Below are positions 1-6,208 of a stretch of 6,208 bases of DNA, piece after piece (the stretch's first letter is position 1; each line of letters opens with the position of its first letter). Source of the DNA: Candidatus Zixiibacteriota bacterium (GTDB lineage: Bacteria; Zixibacteria; MSB-5A5; GN15; FEB-12). The stretch lies in the NCBI GenBank assembly GCA_003641405.1, contig QNAF01000162.1, forward strand, positions 1 through 6,208, read 5' to 3'. Under the pieces are notes generated by a model, which worked only from the letters and a program-made list of their open reading frames with translations, made no database searches and was not told the origin of the DNA. The translations under genes and the position numbers were made by a program.

Positions 1-85
1 CTTAGCTGTAATGGCGCTCCCTACAACTGGGAGAATCGGCGGAAACTTGACCCGTCGAATTACGTAACAAACCATGTGACATTCT

Positions 86-90
86 GGAGG
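86..90 (+). promoter_or_regulatory. Ribosome binding site of the STAS gene
   Basis: A perfect GGAGG sits 9 nt before ATG 100. It decides the start against the in-frame GTG at 76, which has no comparable site in front of it. Confidence 0.8.
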
Positions 91-99
91 TCACCCGGT

Positions 100-438
100 A
101 TGAAACTGACTGACAGGGAAGAGAAAAACATCGTGATTCTGGAGCCCAGAGGCAAGATCATGGGCGGCCCGGACGCCAGCCTTCTGCACGACAAGCTCTA
201 CGAGTGCATCGAAAAAAACAAGAAACAGATTGTGATCGATCTGGCCAAAGTGGAGTGGATGAACTCTACTGGTCTGGGCATTCTGATTTCCAGCTACACG
301 ACGTTGAGGAACCACGAAGGCGTACTGAAACTGGCCAATGTGACCGACAAAATTCAGTCACTCCTGACCATCACCAAGCTGGTGACGGTTTTTGAGGCAC
401 ACGACTCAGTCGATGAAGCGCTTGATAGCTTCAAGTAA
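100..438 (+). CDS. STAS-domain anti-sigma factor antagonist (RsbV/SpoIIAA-like)
   Basis: This 112-residue cytoplasmic protein is a single STAS domain, the usual size for stand-alone antagonists. The opening beta strands run through IVILEPRGKIMGG (about 11-23). The core VIDLAKVEWMNSTGLGIL (about 45-62) carries the phospho-site loop M54-N55-S56-T57-G58-L59-G60, where the family has D/N-S-S/T-G-L-G; S56 or T57 is the expected kinase target. The C-terminal part (VTDKIQSLLTITKL, then VFEAHDSVDEAL) matches the last STAS helices. In this family the unphosphorylated form binds an RsbW-type kinase and displaces its target. I chose ATG 100 because GGAGG (86-90) lies 9 nt upstream. A GTG at 76 is in frame but would place that site inside the gene. 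The likely partner kinase is encoded next, beyond a terminator-like hairpin. The family assignment is firm; the physiological output is unknown. Confidence 0.93.
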   Translation: MKLTDREEKNIVILEPRGKIMGGPDASLLHDKLYECIEKNKKQIVIDLAKVEWMNSTGLGILISSYTTLRNHEGVLKLANVTDKIQSLLTITKLVTVFEAHDSVDEALDSFK

Positions 439-475
439 CGGATGCTGAAGACACTAGCATAGCAATATATCTGTC

Positions 476-511
476 AACAGGTAGACATGGTCGTGTCTGC
501 CTGTTTTTTTT
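476..511 (+). terminator. Intrinsic terminator or attenuator between the antagonist and kinase genes
   Basis: The arms AACAGGTAGACA (476-487) and TGTCTGCCTGTT (494-505) pair over 12 bp with one U-G wobble around a 6-nt loop (TGGTCG, 488-493). Eight T residues follow (504-511), two of them also pairing in the stem. This is a textbook rho-independent terminator. It lies 37 nt after the STAS stop, but the kinase gene's ribosome binding site starts immediately after the last T. It could end a short STAS transcript, allow partial read-through into the downstream genes, or be regulated. Transcription of the next gene must either pass it or start very close to it, and I see no convincing promoter in the gap. 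Confidence 0.85.
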
Positions 512-522
512 GGAGTAGAGGA
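512..522 (+). promoter_or_regulatory. Ribosome binding site of the kinase gene, abutting the terminator U-tract
   Basis: GGAG (512-515) and AGAGGA (517-522) are two purine-rich matches to the anti-Shine-Dalgarno sequence, the second 4 nt from ATG 527. The site begins at the first base after the T-tract of the hairpin. Hairpin folding or transcript termination here could therefore affect expression of the next gene. Confidence 0.7.
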
Positions 523-526
523 CCGC

Positions 527-949
527 ATGAAACAACCAGTAATCACGGGGGACACTATTTCCTTCCCCTCAGACCAGACCTTTCTTCAAGACGTTGACAC
601 CTTCGTTGAGGGCACTCTGAGAAATCTTGGTGCGGATAAGTCGGTGACAGCCGATATCGCAATCTCCGTCTCAGAACTGGTCAACAACGCCATCATCCAT
701 GGCAACGGGTCGTCACCTGACAAATCGGTGTCCGTAAAGGTGACTTGCACGAATAAAGTAGTCACTATCACAGTAAGTGATGAAGGAGGAGGATTTGACC
801 CGGATTCCGTAGCCGATCCACTGGCCGAAGAAAATCTTATGAAGGAAGTCGGCCGTGGCATTTTTGTGATACGATCGCTGATGGACAAGATGGAATATAG
901 TACTACGAGCAATGGCTCGTCGGTGAGCATCACCAAAACTATCTCGTAA
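527..949 (+). CDS. RsbW/SpoIIAB-like anti-sigma factor serine kinase (HATPase_c_2)
   Basis: This 140-residue protein is a stand-alone GHKL ATP-binding domain, the usual length for RsbW/SpoIIAB-type kinases. The N box is E50-L-V-N53-N54-A, followed by H58-G59-N60. The G1 box is D85-E-G-G-G-F90, followed by D91-P92. The G2/lid region is G109-R110-G111-I-F-V-I-R116, leading into the final strands (MEYSTTSNGSSVSITK). ATP-binding residues look intact, so the protein should phosphorylate its antagonist, presumably the STAS protein encoded just upstream, and sequester a partner such as a sigma factor. The start at ATG 527 is supported by AGAGGA close upstream. The gene lies 21 nt before the membrane phosphatase gene, completing a switch of kinase, antagonist and phosphatase. 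No sigma factor is visible in the window, so the bound target is not identified. Partners other than sigma factors are known for this family. Confidence 0.92.
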   Translation: MKQPVITGDTISFPSDQTFLQDVDTFVEGTLRNLGADKSVTADIAISVSELVNNAIIHGNGSSPDKSVSVKVTCTNKVVTITVSDEGGGFDPDSVADPLAEENLMKEVGRGIFVIRSLMDKMEYSTTSNGSSVSITKTIS

Positions 950-970
950 TACGTTGCAGTCAGAGACAAA

Positions 971-3232
971 ATGCAGTTAGAGCTCTTAAATACGCTCATA
1001 TTCTTCGTTGCCGGCGGATTCCTGGTATTCCTTGCGATTACGATCACCAGGGATGATTTCACCAGCCGGGCCAACCGCGCTGCCGGTATGATGTTGCTCT
1101 TTGCCGGATTGGGCCCCCTCGCTCTTGCCATGGGGTATGTTATCCAGGGAGCCGATCCGGAGGCCGCTGCATTTCATGGAACGACACTGTATAATCTCTA
1201 CTATATCTGGGAGTTCTTCTTCCCCGCCTTGCTGGTTTTCTCTTGGGTGTTCCCGGTTGATCGCCTGAGACATTTCAAGTACCCCAAATTAAGATTCCTC
1301 ATTCTGATACCGCAGATCATCCACACTGTACTCGTCATTTTCTATGACCGAATAGTGTCTCTTCTTAATCTCCTTGCCGACAGTGGTGCCGGCGAGGGAC
1401 TGGTCGCTGTGCTTCTAAAACCGTTTGGCTGGATATTTTCTCAGATTCTGCTATTGACCGCACTTATCCGCACCAACGAAGAAGTGGTCTTCGGCTCAGT
1501 GAATTTCGTCTACATCGTGATCGCGGTTTACTTCCTAGAAGTTGGGCAGCGCTACCTGACGAATCCCCGACTGCAGACTCAGGCTCAGATGGTGGTTCGG
1601 GGAACACGGATCGGCCTTGGCTTTTACGTCCTGTCATATCTTGTCGGCGTGATGTGGGATGGTGATGCGTCTCGCATAATTGGTTCTTACCTGCTCATTG
1701 TTGCTATTGCCGGTAGCGGAGCCTGTTTTGCGTACGCTATCATGCGCCACCAGTTCCTCAATGTTCAACTCATATTCCGGCAATCAATGATTTACACTTT
1801 CACTTCGGCGGTTCTGGTGGGAGCGTATGTACTACTTGGAATGCAATCAGAGTCATTCCTGGCTCCCTTGTTCGGAGAACGAGCCGAGGTCGTCAGCTAT
1901 TTCTTCATTCTGTTCATCCTTTTGTTGTTCCAGCCAATCAGCCAATGGATAGACAACATCGTACGGTCCATGTTCGTACGAACGCGGACAGACTATGGGA
2001 ATATTCTTGAACGTTTCTCTCGACAGGTTATTTCAATTTTTGAACCCCTGCATTTGCGACAGGCCATTGAGGAAACCCTCAAAACAGCCATGTTGGTTAA
2101 TAATGTCTACTTCGTCCTTTTCGACGACAGCGTTGAAGAATATGCAATCCTGCAGAGCGATGACCACCCCAGGCGGACGGTGATCGATCGTGAAGATCTG
2201 ATGTTACGGGGAATCAACCTTCTTGACACCCCAACCAGGTATAGTGCCCTGGCAGATTTCCTGGAGGATTCTCGCCTGGCGGAGATTCTAACCGAACGCA
2301 GGGTGCAAGTGATCCTGCCGATGAAGGACGCACAGCACATGCTGGGTTTTCTTGCCCTCACCTCCAAAGCCGCAGGCTACCGCTACACCAGCGATGATTT
2401 CAACCTGCTCGGAGTTCTGTCCAACCAGATGGTCACGGCCATGACAAACGCGCGTCTCTATGCTGACTCTCTGGAAAAAGCAAGGTTGGAAGAAGAAGTA
2501 AACATGGCGCGGCAGATCCAACTCGACTTGTTGCCTTCACAGCCCCCGACACTGCCCTGCACAGTCATATGCGCCGATTCAACCCCCTCAAGAACTGTTG
2601 GAGGAGACTTCTATGACTTCATCCCCCTTTGCAGGAAAGACCGGACCGGTATAGTCATCGCCGATGCATCCGGTAAGGGAATGCCGGCAGCACTTATGGT
2701 AGCACAGATTCAGGCTATCATCCGCAGTGAGGTCAACAACGGTAATCCCATTCCATTAGTGATGAAAAACATGAACCAGCAGATGGCTACATCGACTTCG
2801 CCCGAGAAGTATGTAACCCTGTTCTATGCTGAACTCGACCAGAACAGCGGCCTGCTCGAGTATGCCAACGCCGGTCACAACTATCCCTTGCTCGTACGTG
2901 CGGACGGTGAAGTCGAGCGACTCATTGTTGGAGGACCGATCATCGGTGCCTTCCCGGACATCGAGTATGAATCTGCAACCGTACAACTTCAAGAAGATGA
3001 TCTGCTGTTTCTCTTCACTGACGGCCTTTCTGAGGCAATGAATCCGAGTGGCGTAGAATACGGAGAGGACAGGATCAAACAGTTTGTCGTCAAGAATCGT
3101 ATCGAAAGCCCGGAGACAATCCTAACAAGTATCCTGGGCGACGTACGAGATCACGACCCAACCAGCCCGCCGCAAGACGACACAACACTCATAGCCTTGA
3201 AAATGATTGAAAGAGAAAAACTCCATGAGTGA
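971..3232 (+). CDS. Multi-pass membrane GAF-like PP2C (SpoIIE/RsbU-type) serine phosphatase
   Basis: This 753-residue protein has three parts. Residues 1 to about 325 hold roughly ten hydrophobic segments (near 5-27, 38-57, 73-95, 107-125, 142-165, 174-191, 213-230, 236-258, 272-290 and 307-322). The stretch MRHQFLNVQLIFRQSMIY (258-275) resembles the end of the 7TM sensor region found on some histidine kinases. Residues about 345-500 look like a GAF domain, followed by a helical linker (LEKARLEEEVNMARQIQ) and LLPSQPP, typical just before RsbU-type catalytic domains. The PP2C domain (about 530-746) has the metal-binding acidic motifs intact: GGD546-FYD549, D565-ASGKG, FTD684-G and QD736-D737-TT, plus YANAGHNYPLL. 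It probably dephosphorylates the STAS antagonist in response to a membrane or small-molecule cue. ATG 971 is preferred because the first membrane segment starts at residue 5; its RBS is weak (CAGAGA). The 3' end overlaps the NUDIX gene by 8 nt. The signal sensed is unknown. Confidence 0.92.
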   Translation: MQLELLNTLIFFVAGGFLVFLAITITRDDFTSRANRAAGMMLLFAGLGPLALAMGYVIQGADPEAAAFHGTTLYNLYYIWEFFFPALLVFSWVFPVDRLRHFKYPKLRFLILIPQIIHTVLVIFYDRIVSLLNLLADSGAGEGLVAVLLKPFGWIFSQILLLTALIRTNEEVVFGSVNFVYIVIAVYFLEVGQRYLTNPRLQTQAQMVVRGTRIGLGFYVLSYLVGVMWDGDASRIIGSYLLIVAIAGSGACFAYAIMRHQFLNVQLIFRQSMIYTFTSAVLVGAYVLLGMQSESFLAPLFGERAEVVSYFFILFILLLFQPISQWIDNIVRSMFVRTRTDYGNILERFSRQVISIFEPLHLRQAIEETLKTAMLVNNVYFVLFDDSVEEYAILQSDDHPRRTVIDREDLMLRGINLLDTPTRYSALADFLEDSRLAEILTERRVQVILPMKDAQHMLGFLALTSKAAGYRYTSDDFNLLGVLSNQMVTAMTNARLYADSLEKARLEEEVNMARQIQLDLLPSQPPTLPCTVICADSTPSRTVGGDFYDFIPLCRKDRTGIVIADASGKGMPAALMVAQIQAIIRSEVNNGNPIPLVMKNMNQQMATSTSPEKYVTLFYAELDQNSGLLEYANAGHNYPLLVRADGEVERLIVGGPIIGAFPDIEYESATVQLQEDDLLFLFTDGLSEAMNPSGVEYGEDRIKQFVVKNRIESPETILTSILGDVRDHDPTSPPQDDTTLIALKMIEREKLHE

Positions 3233-3794
3233 TAAGCACGCCAATTTCAACGCAGACGAACTGTTCAGACGTAAGGACCAGTTCTGCGGATTCAAGTTCT
3301 GTCCTCGCTGCGGCAAGGTTCTGCAGAAAATTACGATCGAAGATCGCATACGTGTTCACTGTCCTGACAGTGAGTGCGGCTACATATTCTACCAGAACCC
3401 CATCCCTGCGGCCGGAGCCATAATCGTAGAAAACGACCAAGTCCTTCTGGTAAAGAGGGCGTACCCACCACGGATCAACTGGTGGTGCATCCCGGCTGGC
3501 TTCATGGAGTGGGACGAACACCCTTCAGAAACAGCCGTTCGCGAACTGGAAGAAGAAACCGGCCTGAAGGTCAAATTGACCTCACTCTTCGATGTCTACA
3601 GCGGCAACGATGACCCTCGTCTGAATGCCATTCTTGTTCTCTACCTGGCAAAGGTTGTCGGCGGTAAGATGCAGGCCAACGACGATGCACTCGATGTCGC
3701 GTACTTTGGTTTTAATAACCTGCCGGAAAAGATCGCATTCGAGGCACATGTTCAGGCGCTGGCCGACTATGATCTGCGCTACCGACGGAAATAG
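3225..3794 (+). CDS. NUDIX hydrolase with N-terminal zinc ribbon
   Basis: From ATG 3225 the protein has 189 residues. An N-terminal zinc ribbon carries C26-P-R-C29 and C46-P-D-S-E-C51, ending in YIFYQNP, as in the Nudix_N_2 type of ribbon; the second pair is spaced C-x4-C rather than the common C-x2-C. The NUDIX box is a perfect match to GX5EX7REUXEEXGU: G92, E98, R106-E107-L108, E110-E111, G113-L114, so Mg-dependent hydrolysis of a nucleoside-diphosphate-linked compound is expected. Likely substrates in related enzymes are ADP-ribose, NADH or oxidised nucleotides. The SQPWPFP signature of NudC NADH pyrophosphatases is absent, so the substrate cannot be named. The ATG lies inside the end of the phosphatase gene (ATGAGTGA), which suggests translational coupling. 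A TTG at 3207 is in frame but would lengthen the overlap. Its place in a signalling operon has no obvious explanation. Confidence 0.92.
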   Translation: MSDKHANFNADELFRRKDQFCGFKFCPRCGKVLQKITIEDRIRVHCPDSECGYIFYQNPIPAAGAIIVENDQVLLVKRAYPPRINWWCIPAGFMEWDEHPSETAVRELEEETGLKVKLTSLFDVYSGNDDPRLNAILVLYLAKVVGGKMQANDDALDVAYFGFNNLPEKIAFEAHVQALADYDLRYRRK

Positions 3795-3812
3795 ATACAG
3801 TTGAGTCGTGTT

Positions 3813-5258
3813 ATGGGACTCTCGTTTCGTACCCGCATTTTCCGCCTTCTGATGTTGTTTGCCATAGTGCCCGCAGTGCTGCTGGCTCTGCTTGGCTACT
3901 ACCTGTCCACGGAGACACTTGTCGGTTTCGGCTCGAAGTCCACCGGAGAAATAACCGATCTGACCGACTACTACCACGGCTTGCTGTACAAGAATCTGGA
4001 ACAGGTAACCGACGCGTACACACACGGTGACACATCTCCTGGCTCTGCGGATTTCATGATTGAATACGGCACTGAAAACGGCGATCGCTTCTACTCAAAT
4101 GATACTCTGATTGATCTCGAAATTGTTGCAAGTGCACTTCGCACTATCGCCCGGGAGAAAGAGCGTGGTTTTGTCGCGCTGGATTCTCTGCATCTGCAGT
4201 ATGTCAGTCGTCGGCTCGATAACGACAGGTTGCTGGTCGTCGGATTAGTGCACAGCCCACAATACGCTGCGCTGCTATCCGGCGTGCACCGGGAGATTGC
4301 GGCAGAATTTTCAAGTCGCGAGTTACAACCAACCTATGCCGTGTTTCTTGGCGGGCTGTTTCTGATCGTAGCCCTGATAATGTTGACAGCCGCCTACTTC
4401 TTTTCATCACGAATGTCAGGCAGCCTCACGCGGCCTCTTGGCGATCTCACAACGGCAGCAAAACAGATAGCGGAGGGAGATTTCAATCAACAGGTTCCGC
4501 TCCAGGGCGAGGGCGAGATACGTCTGCTGATTGAAAGCTTCAACCGCATGACCCTAGAACTGGAGCGGGCTACCTCACGACTTGCTCAAACTGAGAGAGT
4601 CGCAGCCTGGCGACAGGTCGCACGCCGTTTCGCCCACGAACTGAAAAACCCGCTTCAGCCAATACTGGTGTCCTTGTACCGCATCGAAAAACTAGCGGCC
4701 GAGAACCCCGTCTGGAAGCAGATACGTGAGCCGTTAGTTGCTGCAACCGAGGAAGTAAAACACCTTACGGACCTTGCCGAGCGGTTCTCTCACCTGGCGA
4801 AGCTCCCGAAGCCAAAGCGCGAACCTGTCGATATCGGCAAACTCGCCCGATCAGTTGTTGATCTCTACGACAAGAAGCTGAGTCGACATAACTTCAGCAT
4901 GGCCATGCCCAACGAAGAACTGATCATTGAGACCGATCAGGACTATCTGCGAGAAATTCTGCACAATCTCCTGCAAAACGCGATTGATGCCTGTACTGAA
5001 AGTGCCCGGATTGAACTTAAGGTTGTGATGACTGAAGAGGGTGTGGAAATCATCATCCATGATGAAGGGGTCGGCATGGACACCGCGACTTTGTCATCGG
5101 CTCGACTTCCGTATTTCACAACGAAGGAGAAGGGCACCGGCTTGGGGCTTGCCATTGTGGAAAAGTCCGTCGCTGAACTTGGTGGACAACTGTTTGTCGA
5201 ATCTGAGAGGGGCAAAGGTACAACAGTTACTCTGAACTTTCCAGAGGGGAACATCTGA
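3813..5258 (+). CDS. NtrY-like membrane sensor histidine kinase
   Basis: The protein has 481 residues from ATG 3813. A membrane segment (about 9-32) is followed by an extracytoplasmic region of about 140 residues, a second segment (about 176-197), a HAMP domain (about 198-250), the HisKA dimerisation domain and a HATPase. The H box reads AWRQVARRFAH275-ELKNPLQPI, close to the NtrY style (AWREVARRIAHEIKNPLTPI). The residues after the His (HELKN, HExxN) are those linked to phosphatase activity toward the regulator. The N box is HN385-LLQN389-AIDA, G1 is D417-EGVGMD, and G2 is G441-TGLGL. No PAS domain separates HAMP from the H box, unlike classical NtrY. TTG 3801, only 6 nt after the NUDIX stop, is in frame and gives 485 residues; neither start has a strong RBS, so the start is uncertain. 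The stop overlaps the response regulator start (TGATG), which indicates a cognate pair. Confidence 0.9.
   Translation: MGLSFRTRIFRLLMLFAIVPAVLLALLGYYLSTETLVGFGSKSTGEITDLTDYYHGLLYKNLEQVTDAYTHGDTSPGSADFMIEYGTENGDRFYSNDTLIDLEIVASALRTIAREKERGFVALDSLHLQYVSRRLDNDRLLVVGLVHSPQYAALLSGVHREIAAEFSSRELQPTYAVFLGGLFLIVALIMLTAAYFFSSRMSGSLTRPLGDLTTAAKQIAEGDFNQQVPLQGEGEIRLLIESFNRMTLELERATSRLAQTERVAAWRQVARRFAHELKNPLQPILVSLYRIEKLAAENPVWKQIREPLVAATEEVKHLTDLAERFSHLAKLPKPKREPVDIGKLARSVVDLYDKKLSRHNFSMAMPNEELIIETDQDYLREILHNLLQNAIDACTESARIELKVVMTEEGVEIIIHDEGVGMDTATLSSARLPYFTTKEKGTGLGLAIVEKSVAELGGQLFVESERGKGTTVTLNFPEGNI
5243..5250 (+). promoter_or_regulatory. Ribosome binding site of the response regulator gene
   Basis: AGAGGGGA lies 7 nt before ATG 5258, inside the last codons of the kinase gene. 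Together with the TGATG stop/start overlap, it supports this start and coupled translation of kinase and regulator. Confidence 0.7.
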
Positions 5259-6208
5259 TGGCCTCGCGAATCCTGATTGTAGACGACGAACCGAATATCC
5301 TGACATCATTCGCCTCGCTACTGCGCGACGAAGGTCATCTGCCGATTACGGTCTCTTCTGCCGAAGAAGCATCAAAGGAGTGCGCCCGACGGACTGTCGA
5401 TCTCATCCTGCTGGACCTGCAGTTGCCGGGCAAGTCGGGTCTCGACTTCCTGAGAGAAAGCAGAAACGACCTCACTACACCCAAAACGCTCGTCATCTCC
5501 GGCCAGGCTGAAATCGCCGACGCTCTTGAAGCTGTGCGATTGGGTGCCATTGACTTCCTCGAAAAGCCGGTTCCGCCCGAAAAACTGATAGCATCTGTGA
5601 GTGCGGCGCTGACGCTCGTCTCAGCGGAGAAACAGCGAACAATGCTGGTGAACGAAATCGATGAAAGCTCCAGAATGGTCGGTGAGTCTCCTGTAATGGG
5701 CAAGCTCCTGCACACGATCAGCCAGGTGGCACCATCCGATGCTGCCGTACTGATTACGGGAGAAAACGGAACCGGCAAAGAACTCGTTGCCACCCGTCTC
5801 TATTTGCAGAGCAAACGACGCAACAAACCTTTCGTAAGAGTCAATTGCCCCGGGATTCCTGAGACATTGTTTGAGTCGGAACTATTCGGATATACGAAAG
5901 GTGCCTTCACCGGTGCCGTAAAGGACTATCCGGGCAGATTTGTCATTGCCGACAGCGGAACCCTGCTGCTTGACGAGATTGGGGATCTGCCGCTGTCCTG
6001 CCAGGCCAAGCTGCTTCGAGTGCTTGAAACCGGAGAAGTTGAAACGTTGGGGCGAAGCGAAAGCCGCCAGGTAGACGTTCGAGTATTCTGTGCGACAAAT
6101 CACGACCTTGGCCAACTGATTGCGGAGGGCAAGTTCCGTGAAGATCATCTCTACCGGATATCTGTTTTTGCGATTGAAGTCCCGTCGCTTTCCGCCCGTG
6201 TTGACGAC
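5258..6208 (+). CDS. NtrX/NtrC-like sigma-54-dependent response regulator (3'-truncated by the window)
   Basis: The first 317 residues are present; the 3' end lies outside the window. A receiver domain (about 3-120) has the acidic pair D9-D10, phospho-acceptor D53, switch residue S81 and K103-P104. A linker leads to an AAA+ sigma-54 interaction domain from about residue 140. Its Walker A is G168-ENGTGK174-E, the sigma-54 contact loop is an exact GAFTGA (215-220) within ELFGYTKGAFTGA, Walker B is LLLD239-E240, and the sensor-I region is ATN281. The arginine-finger segment FR294-EDHLYR300 is also intact. A phosphorylated hexamer should therefore remodel RNA polymerase carrying RpoN at distant promoters. 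The DNA-binding helix-turn-helix expected at the C-terminus is not visible. The 1-nt overlap with the NtrY-like kinase makes that kinase its likely partner. VNCPGIP replaces the more usual VNCAAIP, which does not affect a catalytic residue. NtrX-like or a general NtrC-family regulator are both possible; the downstream genes could decide. Confidence 0.93.
   Translation, partial: MASRILIVDDEPNILTSFASLLRDEGHLPITVSSAEEASKECARRTVDLILLDLQLPGKSGLDFLRESRNDLTTPKTLVISGQAEIADALEAVRLGAIDFLEKPVPPEKLIASVSAALTLVSAEKQRTMLVNEIDESSRMVGESPVMGKLLHTISQVAPSDAAVLITGENGTGKELVATRLYLQSKRRNKPFVRVNCPGIPETLFESELFGYTKGAFTGAVKDYPGRFVIADSGTLLLDEIGDLPLSCQAKLLRVLETGEVETLGRSESRQVDVRVFCATNHDLGQLIAEGKFREDHLYRISVFAIEVPSLSARVDD

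Noticed and set aside
17..33. Small inverted repeat CTCCC / GGGAG with a 7-nt loop.
   Set aside because: The stem is only 5 bp and has no following T-tract. It could be the remains of an operator or chance.
47..75. TTGACC as a possible -35 box for the STAS gene.
   Set aside because: With 16-18 nt spacing the -10 position is AACCAT or similar, a poor match. I would not call a promoter from this.
1..99. The frame of the STAS gene is open from the window edge, and a GTG at 76 could extend it.
   Set aside because: GGAGG at 86-90 is ideally placed for ATG 100, and the 112-residue product matches the family length. The upstream translation does not resemble a STAS domain or any family I recognise.
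586..1131. Long minus-strand open frame of 181 codons.
   Set aside because: It lies antisense to the kinase gene and the start of the phosphatase gene, both of which encode clear conserved motifs. Its translation is low-complexity and Ser/Arg/Thr-rich with no recognisable domain.
3582..4025. Minus-strand open frame of 147 codons across the NUDIX/kinase junction.
   Set aside because: It overlaps two well-supported genes in antisense, shows no domain, and has no independent sign of translation.
5722..5738. TGGCAC followed by ATGC, resembling a sigma-54 promoter.
   Set aside because: The GG-to-GC spacing is one base too long, and it lies in the middle of the response regulator coding sequence.
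5335..5793. Minus-strand open frame of 152 codons.
   Set aside because: It is antisense to the receiver and AAA+ coding sequence, whose catalytic motifs are intact, and its Ser-rich translation looks like a shadow.

Overview
The window is a bacterial signalling region with six genes, all on the + strand and tightly packed. In order they are a STAS-domain anti-sigma-factor antagonist, an RsbW-type ATP-binding kinase, a multi-pass membrane protein ending in an RsbU/SpoIIE-type PP2C phosphatase, a zinc-ribbon NUDIX hydrolase, an NtrY-like sensor histidine kinase, and an NtrX/NtrC-like sigma-54-dependent response regulator cut by the window end. Base composition looks close to 50% GC. The STAS protein resembles a subtype (GKIMGGPDAS near the N-terminus, MNSTGLG at the phospho-site) that I associate with FCB-group or related environmental Gram-negative phyla. 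That placement is inference; the window has no rRNA or other marker gene.

Layout: 1-99 is a short upstream region with no assignable gene. Positions 100-949 hold the antagonist and kinase of a partner-switching module, separated by an 88-bp gap that carries a strong intrinsic-terminator hairpin (476-511). Its U-tract runs straight into the ribosome binding site of the kinase gene. Positions 971-3232 encode the membrane phosphatase: about ten membrane segments, a GAF-like region and a catalytically complete PP2C domain. Its 3' end overlaps the NUDIX gene (3225-3794) by 8 nt. The histidine kinase (about 3813-5258) follows closely and overlaps the response regulator (5258 to beyond 6208) by 1 nt.

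How the parts fit, from family knowledge: the kinase would bind and hold a target (classically a sigma factor) and inactivate the antagonist by phosphorylating its Ser/Thr. The phosphatase, on a membrane or GAF-sensed cue, would dephosphorylate the antagonist and so free the target. The histidine kinase and response regulator form a separate phosphorelay expected to activate sigma-54 promoters. No sigma factor or other obvious partner-switch target is encoded here, so the output of the first module is unknown. The run of short gaps and overlaps suggests that genes two to six are co-transcribed, which would place two phospho-signalling systems and a nucleotide-cleaning enzyme under shared control. 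I see no mobile element, CRISPR array, tRNA or rRNA. Each gene belongs to a known family; the unusual points are the combination and the terminator/RBS junction.
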